64,000 bases of DNA, taken from assembly GCA_017454905.1 (NCBI GenBank), contig JAFTCB010000042.1, positions 38,266 through 102,265 of the forward strand, given 5' to 3'. The notes below the pieces were generated by a model, which was not told the origin of the DNA, made no database searches, and saw nothing but the letters and a program-made list of their open reading frames with translations. Below are positions 24,688 to 32,933 of this stretch, piece after piece. The stretch is from Bacteroidales bacterium (GTDB taxonomy: Bacteria; Bacteroidota; Bacteroidia; Bacteroidales; UBA932). Made by a program: the position numbers and the translations under genes. Position 1 is the first letter of the stretch. The number at the start of each line of letters is the position of its first letter.

Positions 24688-27081
24688 TCAGAATCTCAAT
24701 GCAACATGCCCGATGACGGTGAGCGGAGCCACGGGGATAAAGCCGATCTGGTAGTAACGGTTCCCTTCGGGATGGCCGTAGCTGTCGCAGATGGCGCTGT
24801 AGACCCAGCCGCTCTGCGCCACGCGGGCGGAGAAGACGTTGTTGAAGTCCACGCCCAGGTCGATGGCCTTGAGGACCTTGCGCGGCTTGAAAGTATAGCC
24901 CAGGCTCAGGTTCGACAGACTGTAGCCCGGCAGCGAGCGGTCGAGGTTCTCGCTGTTGTCCAGATACATCCGGCTGACATAGCCGGTCTGCCAAACGGCC
25001 CGGAAGTTGCCGAAATGCACGTTCGCGAAGCCGTTCAGGATCGCAGAAGGCGAGTAGGCCAGGGCCTTGTCGTCGTAGTGGAGCACGCGCACCCCGTTGT
25101 CCCAGTCTTCGACATATTCGTCGAAATCCAGCAGCCGGTTGCGGCTCAGGGCGGCATTGCCCTCAAGGGTCAGCCAGCGGGTGATGTCCCAGCCGGCGGT
25201 GAGCTCGGCGCCCAGGCGGTAGGAGTCCGGGATGTTGGTGGTCAGGGCCTCGCCGATGTCGCTCAACTCGCCCGTCTGCACCAACTGGTCCTTGTAGCGC
25301 ATGTAGTAGAGCGTGGCGCTGGCGCGCCAGTTGCGGCCGTCATACTGATAGCCCGCCTCCCAGTCCAGCAGGCGCTCGGCGCGCGGGGCAGGATACTTGC
25401 CGTTGTCGGTGAAGTTGTTGCGCTCGGGCTCGCGGTGGCTCATCGCGAAAGAGGCGAAAGCACGGTGGCCGTCGCGGCTGAAATTGACGCCCGCCTTGGG
25501 GTTGAAGAAGTTATACCGGACGTCCACGTCCAGGAAATGCTTCTGCGGCACGCCGTTGTCATCCACGTAGTACTTGTCGTTGTAGCCGCCGGTCTTGTAG
25601 CCGACATGGCGGAACTGCACATCGCCGAATACGCTCCACGCATCGGACAGTTCGTATGCAGCCTTCACGAAGGCGCTGGCGTCCAGCTTGGAGGCGTCGG
25701 AGTCGTAGTAGCGGTAGTGCAGATTGCCATTCTCGTCGAAGATGGGCGTGTTCAAGTTCATCAGCCCCTCCAGGGCATCCTTCGCATAGGTCAGATAGCC
25801 GAAATGGTTGCCCTTGAACTGCTGCACGGACAGACCTCCGATTACGTCCCAGGGCCCCCTGCGGTAGCTGACGTTCGCGACGGTGCCATAGGTGTCCTGG
25901 CTCAGACCCTTCTGGCGCACGAAGTCGCTGCGCTTGATGGTCTTGCCCTGGCTGTTCACGAAAGGAGCGATCCCGAATTTGGTCAGTTTGTTCTGGTAGC
26001 GGAACTCATCGTAGTAGCCGTAGCCGCGGGTATAGTGTGCGGAGACGGAAAGTTTCCACCAGTCGCCCAGGTCGGCGGCGAAATTCAGGATGTGGTGGGT
26101 CTGCCAGAAGTTGTCGGTGGTGCGGGGCCAGGGCTTGAAGCCGTTCTTGTCCCACAGCTGGTAGCGCAGGGTCGAATAGCCATAGTCGCCGTCGACAAAT
26201 TGCTCGTAAAGGGAATTGTACAGCCCCAGGCCGGCATTGTAAAGGTCGGCGTAGGTCTTGATCCCGGTCTTCTTGCCGTAGGTGCCGTCCATCAGGGACA
26301 GGTCGTCATTTCCGGCGGTCACGCCGTTCCAGGCCTGGCCGGTGTTCTCGAAGTTGCCCAGGAGCTTGTAGGAGAGCTTCCAGCTGCGTCCCAGCCAGGT
26401 GGCTCCGCCGTAGTAGCTGCCCGAGCGGCCGTCGGTGCCGTGCAGGTAGCCGTCGGTCGTGGTCTGGTGGTACGCGCCCTCCAGGATGAGGTGGTTCCAC
26501 AGCAGGCCGGTGGACACGCTGCCGCCCCAGTTGGCGGTGTTGAAGGAACCGTACGATGCGGACACCTCCGCCGTCGGCACGAGCGAAGGGGCCTTGGTGC
26601 CGAGGGCGATCGTGCCGCCGAAGGCGCCGTCGCCGTTGGTGGAGGCGCCCACGCCGCGCTGGATCTGCACGCTGCCCATCAGGGCGCCGTAGGAGTTCAT
26701 GTTGGCCCAGAAGACCGTCTGGTCTTCCGGTGAATTGAGGGGTACGCCGTCCAGGGTGACGTTGATGCGGGAGCCGCCGGCGCCGCGGATGCGCATGTAG
26801 GAGGTGCCGGTGCCCACGCCGTTCTCGCTCCAGGCGAGGATGCCCGGCGTGCGGGCAAAGAGCATCGGGAGTTCGATGCCGGTCACGGAGAAGTCCTGCA
26901 GGTCTTTGCGGGAGATGTTGGCGACGGCATACGGGGCGTTCTTGCTGGCGCGCACGGCGCTCACGACCACGTCTTGCAGCTGCTCGACCGCGAGCGAATC
27001 GAGGTCCTGCGCAGTTGCGCAAAAGGCGCCGCCGGCCAGCAGGAGTGCGGCCAGGACGGCATTGAGGAGGGTTTTGGACAT
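24688..27081 (-). CDS. TonB-dependent receptor, probable thiamine uptake (OMthi type)
   Basis: 797 residues. Signal peptide (ends FCATAQ), TonB box/plug region 'QLQDVVVSAVRASKNAPYAVANISRKDLQ', plug closing 'GVGASTNGDGAFGGTIALGTKAP', then a barrel of the vitamin/siderophore type ending '...TVIGHVALRF'. There is no carboxypeptidase-like extension. Location under a TPP riboswitch and before a PnuC permease makes thiamine or a phosphorylated form the likely ligand, by analogy with the OMthi-PnuT system of Bacteroides. Confidence 0.88.
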   Translation of the reverse strand: MSKTLLNAVLAALLLAGGAFCATAQDLDSLAVEQLQDVVVSAVRASKNAPYAVANISRKDLQDFSVTGIELPMLFARTPGILAWSENGVGTGTSYMRIRGAGGSRINVTLDGVPLNSPEDQTVFWANMNSYGALMGSVQIQRGVGASTNGDGAFGGTIALGTKAPSLVPTAEVSASYGSFNTANWGGSVSTGLLWNHLILEGAYHQTTTDGYLHGTDGRSGSYYGGATWLGRSWKLSYKLLGNFENTGQAWNGVTAGNDDLSLMDGTYGKKTGIKTYADLYNAGLGLYNSLYEQFVDGDYGYSTLRYQLWDKNGFKPWPRTTDNFWQTHHILNFAADLGDWWKLSVSAHYTRGYGYYDEFRYQNKLTKFGIAPFVNSQGKTIKRSDFVRQKGLSQDTYGTVANVSYRRGPWDVIGGLSVQQFKGNHFGYLTYAKDALEGLMNLNTPIFDENGNLHYRYYDSDASKLDASAFVKAAYELSDAWSVFGDVQFRHVGYKTGGYNDKYYVDDNGVPQKHFLDVDVRYNFFNPKAGVNFSRDGHRAFASFAMSHREPERNNFTDNGKYPAPRAERLLDWEAGYQYDGRNWRASATLYYMRYKDQLVQTGELSDIGEALTTNIPDSYRLGAELTAGWDITRWLTLEGNAALSRNRLLDFDEYVEDWDNGVRVLHYDDKALAYSPSAILNGFANVHFGNFRAVWQTGYVSRMYLDNSENLDRSLPGYSLSNLSLGYTFKPRKVLKAIDLGVDFNNVFSARVAQSGWVYSAICDSYGHPEGNRYYQIGFIPVAPLTVIGHVALRF

Positions 27082-27109
27082 AAAAAAAACCTTAATGTAT
27101 GTTATACAA

Positions 27110-27212
27110 TAAGGGGGAGGGAAGATAACGGATTCCTACGCGGGCATTATCCCGATCAGGTCTGAGGGTATCATCTCAGCATCGGCCCCGAAGGGCCTCA
27201 GCACCCCTTAGT
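27110..27212 (-). ncRNA. TPP riboswitch (THI element)
   Basis: The aptamer (about 27132-27212) has the conserved blocks on the minus strand: AAGGGGTGCTGAGG, GCTGAGATGATACCC, ACCTGATCGGGATAATG and CCCGCGTAGGAA. The 5' block TAAGGGG (27204-27210) is complementary to CCCCTTA at 27110-27116 in the stretch before the ATG, which would disrupt P1 and could be the switch. No T-run terminator is evident between aptamer and gene apart from a T8 right before the ATG. A small hairpin TCCGC/GCGGA (27212-27226) precedes the aptamer. Confidence 0.9.
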
Positions 27213-27233
27213 CCGCTGTTTGCGGATTAAATG

Positions 27234-27265
27234 CAAAGTTAGCACAAAAGTGCAAACTTTGCAAA
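27234..27265 (-). promoter_or_regulatory. Promoter of the thiamine uptake operon
   Basis: TAACTTTG (27234-27241) as -7 and TTTG (27262-27265) as -33 on the minus strand, about 20 bp apart. Transcription would begin near 27228, just before the riboswitch. Confidence 0.65.
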
Positions 27266-27285
27266 TGTGTGCAAACTTTGCAAAT
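27250..27285. repeat. Two tandem palindromes TGCAAAcTTTGCA, candidate operators
   Basis: A 17-bp sequence containing the perfect palindrome TGCAAA-c-TTTGCA occurs at 27250-27266 and again at 27269-27285, 19 bp apart. Copy one covers the -33 region. A further inverted repeat GCAC-aaaa-GTGC is at 27242-27253. The arrangement suggests a dimeric repressor or activator acting in addition to the riboswitch; no regulator gene is adjacent. Confidence 0.6.
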
Positions 27286-27305
27286 GCCTCCATGACCGGG
27301 GGGCA

Positions 27306-28103
27306 TCAGTTTATGCCGCGCTGTTTCTTGATGGTCTCGTAGGCCTGCTGGATCTGGCGGAACTTCTCTTCGGCGGCTTTCTGGACATCCGGCCCCAGGG
27401 TGGCCACCTTGTCGGGGTGGTTCTTCATGGCCATACGGCGGTAGGCGCTTTTGACTTCGTCGTCGGTGGCGGAAGGGGGGATGCCGAGCACGGCGTAGGC
27501 GGATTCGCTGTCCTTGTAGAACATCGCGATCACCGAAGAGATGTCGGATGCGTTCAGGCGGATGGCCGCGCCGACGGCCTCCAGGACTTCTTTTTCGGAT
27601 TTGGCGAAATCCTCGTCAGCGATGGCGATCTGGGTGAGGTAGTGGAAGAGCTGCAGGCGCTGGGAGTAGTTCATGTAGGTGGCGATCTGCGCGCCGACCT
27701 CATAGATGTTGACCTGCTGGCGGTTGAGCCCGTCGAGGATGCGCAAGGCCTCGTCCACGGCGCTCTCGCCGAAATTGCGCCGCACGAATTCCCGTACGAC
27801 ATCCAGTTCGTGCTGGTGTACGTGCCCGTCCGCCTTGATGACGGCGGAGGAGAGCACCAGCAGGCTCATCAGGAAGCTGTTGCGCTGCTCGGTGGCGGTG
27901 TAGCCGCGGGGGCGGGCCGTCGTCTGCTGCCAGTCGGGACCGGAATAAGCCTGTCCGCCTGCCTGCGCCTGCCCGCTGTTGAGTTGACGGATCACGTCCA
28001 GGCTGCTGTCCACGACCGTACCCAGCAGAAAACCGAGAAGTGCGCCGATCGGTCCTCCGGATACCCATCCGAGGAAGCCGACGATCCATTTGAGAGATCC
28101 CAT
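27306..28103 (-). CDS. DjlA-like protein: TerB-like domain plus C-terminal J domain
   Basis: 265 residues. A hydrophobic, Gly-rich N-terminus ('IVGFLGWVSGGPIGALLGFLLGTVV') could insert in a membrane as in DjlA. Residues about 70-185 form a TerB/DjlA-type helical domain ('SLLVLSSAVIKADGHVHQHELDVVREFV'), and the C-terminus is a J domain with HPD ('YRRMAMKNHPDKV'). It should stimulate DnaK ATPase activity. It follows the histidine operon and a weak terminator; no clear separate promoter was found. Confidence 0.86.
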   Translation of the reverse strand: MGSLKWIVGFLGWVSGGPIGALLGFLLGTVVDSSLDVIRQLNSGQAQAGGQAYSGPDWQQTTARPRGYTATEQRNSFLMSLLVLSSAVIKADGHVHQHELDVVREFVRRNFGESAVDEALRILDGLNRQQVNIYEVGAQIATYMNYSQRLQLFHYLTQIAIADEDFAKSEKEVLEAVGAAIRLNASDISSVIAMFYKDSESAYAVLGIPPSATDDEVKSAYRRMAMKNHPDKVATLGPDVQKAAEEKFRQIQQAYETIKKQRGIN

Positions 28104-28130
28104 TTGCTTGTCTTTTGCCAGCCTTTCCGC

Positions 28131-28153
28131 AAAATCCGCTCCACAGGCGGATT
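28131..28153 (-). terminator. Probable terminator of the histidine operon
   Basis: 7-bp stem AATCCGC/GCGGATT (28133-28139 and 28147-28153) followed on the minus strand by TTTTGC, 16 nt after the hisIE stop. The T-run is short, so read-through into the DjlA-like gene is possible. Confidence 0.45.
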
Positions 28154-28168
28154 ACTGACAATCTGTCG

Positions 28169-28771
28169 CTAGCGGTGGCGCAGGGCAAGTTCGTGCTCGA
28201 GGTCGGCGAGCGTGACGCTTTGTTGTTCGAGCAGGACCAGCAGGTGGTAGATCAGGTCCGAGGCTTCGTAGACGAAGCGGTCGCGGTTGCCGTCGACGGC
28301 TTCGATGACCGTCTCGCCGGCTTCTTCGACGACTTTCTTGCCGATGACTTTCGGGCCTTTGATGAAGAGCTTGGTGGTGTAGGATCCTTCCGGCATCTTG
28401 GCGTGGCGGTCGGCGACGACCCCCTGCAGGGTGCGGATGAAGCCTTCGTCTTCGGGGGTGTCGAAGCAGGCGGTGGTGCCGCGGTGGCAGGTGGGGCCGT
28501 CGGGCCGGGCCTGGATGAGGAGGGTGTCGGCGTCGCAGTCGGCCCACATTTCCACGACGTGGAGGTAGTTGCCGCTGGTCTCGCCTTTGGTCCAGAGGGC
28601 CTGGCGGCTGCGGGACCAGAAGGTCACCAAACCCGTCGCCACCGTCTTGTCATAGGCTTCTTCGTTCATATAGCCCAGCATGAGGACTTTGAGCGTCCGG
28701 GCATCCTGGATGATCACCGGGAGCAGTCCGTCGCCGGTCTTGTCCAACTTGAAATCCGAAAATGGAATCAT
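28169..28771 (-). CDS. hisI: Bifunctional phosphoribosyl-AMP cyclohydrolase / phosphoribosyl-ATP pyrophosphatase
   Basis: 200 residues (HisIE). The N-terminal HisI part has 'VLMLGYMNEEAYDKTVATG', 'FWSRSRQALWTKGETSGN' and the metal-binding 'DCDADTLLIQARPDGPTCHRG'. The C-terminal HisE part is helical with 'EEAGETVIEAVDGNRDRFVYEASDLIYHLLVLL'. It does steps two and three of histidine synthesis. Last gene of the his operon, 33 nt after hisF in an AT-rich gap. Confidence 0.95.
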   Translation of the reverse strand: MIPFSDFKLDKTGDGLLPVIIQDARTLKVLMLGYMNEEAYDKTVATGLVTFWSRSRQALWTKGETSGNYLHVVEMWADCDADTLLIQARPDGPTCHRGTTACFDTPEDEGFIRTLQGVVADRHAKMPEGSYTTKLFIKGPKVIGKKVVEEAGETVIEAVDGNRDRFVYEASDLIYHLLVLLEQQSVTLADLEHELALRHR

Positions 28772-28804
28772 TGGCTATTTTTAATATTATTGATAATCAA
28801 ACTG

Positions 28805-29560
28805 TTATAATCTGACGTTGACTCCGGCCTCTTTCAAAGCCTGTTTCAGTGCGGGGATGGGAATCTGCCCGTAGTGGAAGATGCTGGCGGCAAGGGCGGC
28901 GTCGGCGCGTCCCTCGGTCAGCACCCGGCGGATGTCCTCCACGGAGCCGGCGCCGCCCGAAGCGATGACCGGGATCGAAAGTTCCTCCGACAGGCGGGCA
29001 TACACCGCATCGGCGTATCCGGCCCGCGTGCCGTCGTGGTCCATCGAAGTGAAGAGGATCTCGCCCGCGCCGCGCTCCTGCGCCTCATGCGCCCAGGCGA
29101 ACAGCTCCAGGTCCGTAAGCCGCGACCCGCCATGCGTCGTGCAGGTCCAGCGGCCGCCGATGCACTTGGCGTCGATCGCCACCACGACGAACTGGCTGCC
29201 GTAGCGGCTCGCGATGCGGCTGATCAGGGAAGGATCCGCGATGGCAGCGCTGTTGACCGAGATCTTGTCAGCCCCGGCATCCAGCAGCCGGGCGGCATCC
29301 TCCGGAGAGCCGATGCCGCCGCCCACCGTGAAGGGAATGTCGATTCCGAGGGCGATGCGCCCGACCAGCGAGACGAAGGTCCGGCGCTCCTCTCGGGAGG
29401 CGCTGATGTCGAGATAGACCAGCTCGTCGGCCCCGTCACGGGCATATTGCACGCCCATGCCGACGGCGTCCCCGACTTCGCGGAGACCTTCGAAATTGAT
29501 GCCCTTGACGACCTGCCCGTCCTTTACATCGAGGCAGGGGATGATGCGTTTTGCGACCAT
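28805..29560 (-). CDS. hisF: Imidazole glycerol phosphate synthase cyclase subunit
   Basis: 251 residues, starting MVAKRIIPCLDVKDGQVVKG, the standard HisF N-terminus with the catalytic Asp in 'CLDVKDG'; the second Asp is in 'FTSMDHDGTRAGYA'. (Beta/alpha)8 barrel that uses ammonia from HisH to make IGP and AICAR. It overlaps hisA by 37 nt, which suggests translational coupling. Confidence 0.97.
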   Translation of the reverse strand: MVAKRIIPCLDVKDGQVVKGINFEGLREVGDAVGMGVQYARDGADELVYLDISASREERRTFVSLVGRIALGIDIPFTVGGGIGSPEDAARLLDAGADKISVNSAAIADPSLISRIASRYGSQFVVVAIDAKCIGGRWTCTTHGGSRLTDLELFAWAHEAQERGAGEILFTSMDHDGTRAGYADAVYARLSEELSIPVIASGGAGSVEDIRRVLTEGRADAALAASIFHYGQIPIPALKQALKEAGVNVRL

Positions 29561-30267
29561 AAGGCGATATCTTTCAGGGTGATACGATTCTCATAAATGG
29601 CTTTCCCGACGATGACCTTCCGCAGGCCCAGCGAATCGAGTGCGCGGATGTCCTCCATCCCGGAGATGCCCCCGCTTACGGTGAAACCCACCTGCGGGAA
29701 GGCGGCCTGCAGCCGGACATACAGCTCCGACGCCGGGCCCTGGAGCATCCCGTCCCGGGAAATCTCGGTGACGATGCTCTCCCGCAGGCCCAGGGGCAGG
29801 AAGCGTGCGACCAGCTCGTCGATGCCCAGCGCGACCGACTCCTGCCAGCCGCTCACGGCGATCCGGCCGTCGCGCACATCGGCCCCGAGGATCATCCGGG
29901 AGCCGTAGCGGGACAGCCAGCTTTCGAACAGTTCGGGGCGGCGGGCCGCCACGCTGCCCACGATGGCATGCGTGGCGCCGGCGTCGAAGACGCCTTGCAG
30001 CGCCGCGTCGCCGGCGATGCCGCCGCCCCATTCCAGTTCGCAGGACACGGCGGAGGCTATGGCTTCCAGCGTCCGCAGGTTCTGCGGGCTGCCGGCCTTG
30101 GCGCCGTCCAGGTCCACCAGGTGGATGCGCTCCACCCCGCAGTCGGCGTAGCTGCGCGCCACCTCGGCGGGGGAGCCGTCATAGACTTTCTTTTGGGCGT
30201 AGTCGCCGCGCGTCAGCCGCACGCAGCGCCCGTCGATGAGATCGATGGCCGGAATGATGCGGATCAT
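29524..30267 (-). CDS. hisA: ProFAR isomerase
   Basis: 247 residues: N-terminal 'MIRIIPAIDLIDGRCVRLTRGDY' with the catalytic Asp, central 'LEWGGGIAG' phosphate loop, and 'TEISRDGMLQGPASELY'. Phosphoribosylformimino-AICAR-phosphate isomerase, sibling barrel to HisF. It overlaps hisH by 4 nt and hisF by 37 nt. Confidence 0.96.
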   Translation of the reverse strand: MIRIIPAIDLIDGRCVRLTRGDYAQKKVYDGSPAEVARSYADCGVERIHLVDLDGAKAGSPQNLRTLEAIASAVSCELEWGGGIAGDAALQGVFDAGATHAIVGSVAARRPELFESWLSRYGSRMILGADVRDGRIAVSGWQESVALGIDELVARFLPLGLRESIVTEISRDGMLQGPASELYVRLQAAFPQVGFTVSGGISGMEDIRALDSLGLRKVIVGKAIYENRITLKDIALWSQNASSPASM

Positions 30268-30851
30268 AACGCGAGGAAATTCTGGAGGATGGCGGCCCCC
30301 ACGGAGCCGCTCTTCTCGGGGTGGAACTGCGTGCCGTAGAAATTCTCATATTTGAGCGCCGCGCTGAAAAGCTGCTCCCCGTGGCGGCAGGTCGCGATCG
30401 TGTCGGGACCCGTGCCTGCATAGTAGGAGTGCACGAAATACACATAGGAGCCGCCCGGGATGCCCTTGAGCAGTTTGCTGTCCAGGTTGCCGAGCGCGTT
30501 CCAGCCCATGTGCGGCACCTTGGCGCCGGGTGCGTCGGTGAAGCGCACCACATGCGCATCGAACAGGCCCAGCCCCTGCACCGGCCCCTCCTCGGAGTCG
30601 CGGCACATCAGCTGCATGCCCACGCAGATGCCCAGCACCGGGCGGCGCAGGCTCTTGACGAGTCCGCACAGGCCGCGTTCCCGCAGGTGGGCCATCGCCT
30701 CGGCGGCGTTGCCCACGCCGGGCAGGATGACTTTGTCCGCCGCGAGGATGCGGGCGGGATCTGCGGTGAGTTCGTATTCCGCGCCGAGGCGCGATAGGGC
30801 GTTGCCGACCGAACGGATGTTGCCGGCGTCGTAGTCGATGATCGCGATCAT
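30264..30851 (-). CDS. hisH: Imidazole glycerol phosphate synthase glutamine amidotransferase subunit
   Basis: 195 residues, class-I glutaminase: 'DYDAGNIRSVGNAL', nucleophile in 'GICVGMQLM', oxyanion region 'ILPGVGNAAE', and the catalytic His-x-Glu in 'YGTQFHPEKSG'. It partners HisF. Four-nt overlaps with both neighbours. Confidence 0.96.
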   Translation of the reverse strand: MIAIIDYDAGNIRSVGNALSRLGAEYELTADPARILAADKVILPGVGNAAEAMAHLRERGLCGLVKSLRRPVLGICVGMQLMCRDSEEGPVQGLGLFDAHVVRFTDAPGAKVPHMGWNALGNLDSKLLKGIPGGSYVYFVHSYYAGTGPDTIATCRHGEQLFSAALKYENFYGTQFHPEKSGSVGAAILQNFLAL

Positions 30852-31906
30852 AGCAGTCCTTTGCTGGAAGGTAAATCGTAAGAGAAGACATTGCGCGCCA
30901 CCGCCTGCTTCAGGGAGCGGGCGAAAGCCTTGAAGACGGCTTCCGCGAGGTGGTGGTTGTTCTCGCCGCGGGCCTGGATGTAGAGGTTGGCGTGCATCGC
31001 GTCGGAGAGGGATTTGAAGAAATGCTTCAACATCTCCGTGGGCACGTCGCCCACATATTCACGGGTGAAGGGCACGTCCCAGACCAGCTCGCTGCGCCCG
31101 CCGAAGTCCAGCAGCACGATGGCGCGGCTCTCGTCCATCGGCAGGGCGAAGCCGTAGCGGCCGATGCCCCGCTTGTCGCCCAGGGCCTCTCGCAGGGCCT
31201 CCCCGAGGGCGATGCCCACATCCTCGATCGTGTGGTGCTCGTCCACCTCCAGATCGCCCTTGCAGGCGATTTCCAGGGCGATGCCGCCGTGATGGATGAG
31301 CTGCGAAAGCATGTGGTCGAAGAACTTCAGCCCGGTGTCCACGCCGGACGGCCCCTTGCCGTCCAGGTCCACGCGGATCCGGATGTCGGTCTCGGCGGTC
31401 TTGCGCGAAATTACGGCGCTGCGCTCGGTGGCGCGGATGGTCTCGGCGATCTCCGCCCAGCTCATCTCGCCTACGAGCAGCGCCCTGGCGCCCAGGTTTT
31501 CCGCCAGCCGGCGGTCGGTCTCCCGGTCTCCGATGACCCAGCAGGAAGCGAGGTCATAGCTGCCGTCGAGGTATTTGCCGAACATCCCCGTGCCGGGTTT
31601 GCGGTTGGGGGAATGGTCTTCCGGAAAGGAAGGATCGATCAGGATGTCGTCGAAGCGGATGCCTTCGCCCTCCAGCGTGCGCAGGAGGAAGTTCTGGGCG
31701 GGCCAGAAGTCCTTCTCGGGGAAGGAGGGCGTGCCGAGGCCGTCCTGGTTGGAGGCCATCACGAACTCATAGCCCAGGCCGGTGAGGGCGCGCAGGCCGC
31801 TGATGGCCCCGGGCACGAATTCGACCTTGTCGAGGGCGTCGATCTGTTCGTCCGCCGGTTCGCGCAGCAGGGTGCCGTCCCTATCGATGAATATCGCCTT
31901 TTTCAT
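30848..31906 (-). CDS. hisB: Bifunctional histidinol-phosphatase / imidazoleglycerol-phosphate dehydratase
   Basis: 352 residues from MKKAIFIDRDGTLL at 31906; this start overlaps hisC by 26 nt. The HAD phosphatase domain is N-terminal ('FIDRDGTLL', zinc-loop region 'FDDILIDPSFPEDHSPNRKPGTGMF'). Here the usual Cys-rich zinc loop of enterobacterial HisB is not preserved, as only D and H residues are seen. The dehydratase domain follows with two manganese motifs, 'FFDHMLSQLIHHGG' and 'DEHHTIEDVGIALG'. Two steps in one chain. Confidence 0.94.
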   Translation of the reverse strand: MKKAIFIDRDGTLLREPADEQIDALDKVEFVPGAISGLRALTGLGYEFVMASNQDGLGTPSFPEKDFWPAQNFLLRTLEGEGIRFDDILIDPSFPEDHSPNRKPGTGMFGKYLDGSYDLASCWVIGDRETDRRLAENLGARALLVGEMSWAEIAETIRATERSAVISRKTAETDIRIRVDLDGKGPSGVDTGLKFFDHMLSQLIHHGGIALEIACKGDLEVDEHHTIEDVGIALGEALREALGDKRGIGRYGFALPMDESRAIVLLDFGGRSELVWDVPFTREYVGDVPTEMLKHFFKSLSDAMHANLYIQARGENNHHLAEAVFKAFARSLKQAVARNVFSYDLPSSKGLL

Positions 31907-32933
31907 AACTGTCAAGAGATTGGAGGAGTCGGTCATTTTCGGACGGGAGTCCGATGGTGATGCGCAGGCAGCCGGCGCAGAGCAGTACGCGGTTGCGGTT
32001 GCGTACGATGATGCCGTCGGCGAGCAGATGCGCGTAGAGCGCATCCGCATCGTCCACCTGCACCAGCAGGAAATTGGCGTCGCTGGGATACACCCGCCGC
32101 ACGAAGGGATAGGCGGGCAGCGCCGCGGCGATGCGCCCGCGCTGGGCGATGGTCTCCGCGATTTTATCCCCGACCGGTGTGCGGAGGGCTTTGCTGACCA
32201 GCTCCTGCGTGGCCTGGTTGATGTTGTAGGGGTACTTGACCATGGACATCAGCCGGATGATATATTCGTCGGCGAAGGCCATGCCGAGCCGCAGGCCCGC
32301 CAGGCCCCAGGCCTTGGAGAGGGTCTGGAGGATCACCAGGTTGGGGTATTCGAGAACCTTGGCGCGCAGGCTGCCTTTCGCGCTGAAGTCGGCATAGGCC
32401 TCGTCCAGCACCACGATGCCGGGGAACGAGCGCACGAGCGCTTCCAGCGCCGCGGGGTCGAAAGCATTTCCCGTCGGATTGTTGGGGCTGCAGAGGAAGA
32501 GCAGCTTGGTGCGGCTGTCGCAGGCCTCCAGCAGCGCCTCGGCCGGCAGGGCGAAATCCGCCCCGAGCGGCACGTTGCGCATCCGGATGTCGTTGATGTC
32601 CGCGGCGACAGCATACATCCCGTAGCTCGGGGAGATGGCGACGGCATTGTCCCGTCCCGGCTCGCAGAACACGCGGAACAGCAGGTCGATGGCTTCGTCG
32701 CTGCCGTTGCCCAGGAAGATATTCTCCGCCGGGAGTCCTTTGATCGCGGAGATCTGCTCCTTGAGGGCCTTCTGGTGCGGGTCGGGGTAGCGGTTGTAAC
32801 CGGTGGGCCAGGGACTTTCGTTGGCGTCGAGGAAGACGCCGAGCGAGCCCTGGTATTCGTCGCGCGCGGTGCTGTAGGGGCAGAGCGAACGGATGTTTTC
32901 GCGCACAAGCGCCTCAAGTTCATTCTTTTTCAT
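31881..32933 (-). CDS. hisC: Histidinol-phosphate aminotransferase
   Basis: 350 residues, fold-type I PLP enzyme: 'DANESPWPTGYNRYPDPHQ', 'LGNGSDEAIDLLFR', 'LCSPNNPTGN', 'VVLDEAYADFS', and the PLP lysine in 'LQTLSKAWGLAGLRLG'. It overlaps hisD by 14 nt and hisB by 26 nt. Confidence 0.96.
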   Translation of the reverse strand: MKKNELEALVRENIRSLCPYSTARDEYQGSLGVFLDANESPWPTGYNRYPDPHQKALKEQISAIKGLPAENIFLGNGSDEAIDLLFRVFCEPGRDNAVAISPSYGMYAVAADINDIRMRNVPLGADFALPAEALLEACDSRTKLLFLCSPNNPTGNAFDPAALEALVRSFPGIVVLDEAYADFSAKGSLRAKVLEYPNLVILQTLSKAWGLAGLRLGMAFADEYIIRLMSMVKYPYNINQATQELVSKALRTPVGDKIAETIAQRGRIAAALPAYPFVRRVYPSDANFLLVQVDDADALYAHLLADGIIVRNRNRVLLCAGCLRITIGLPSENDRLLQSLDSYEKGDIHR

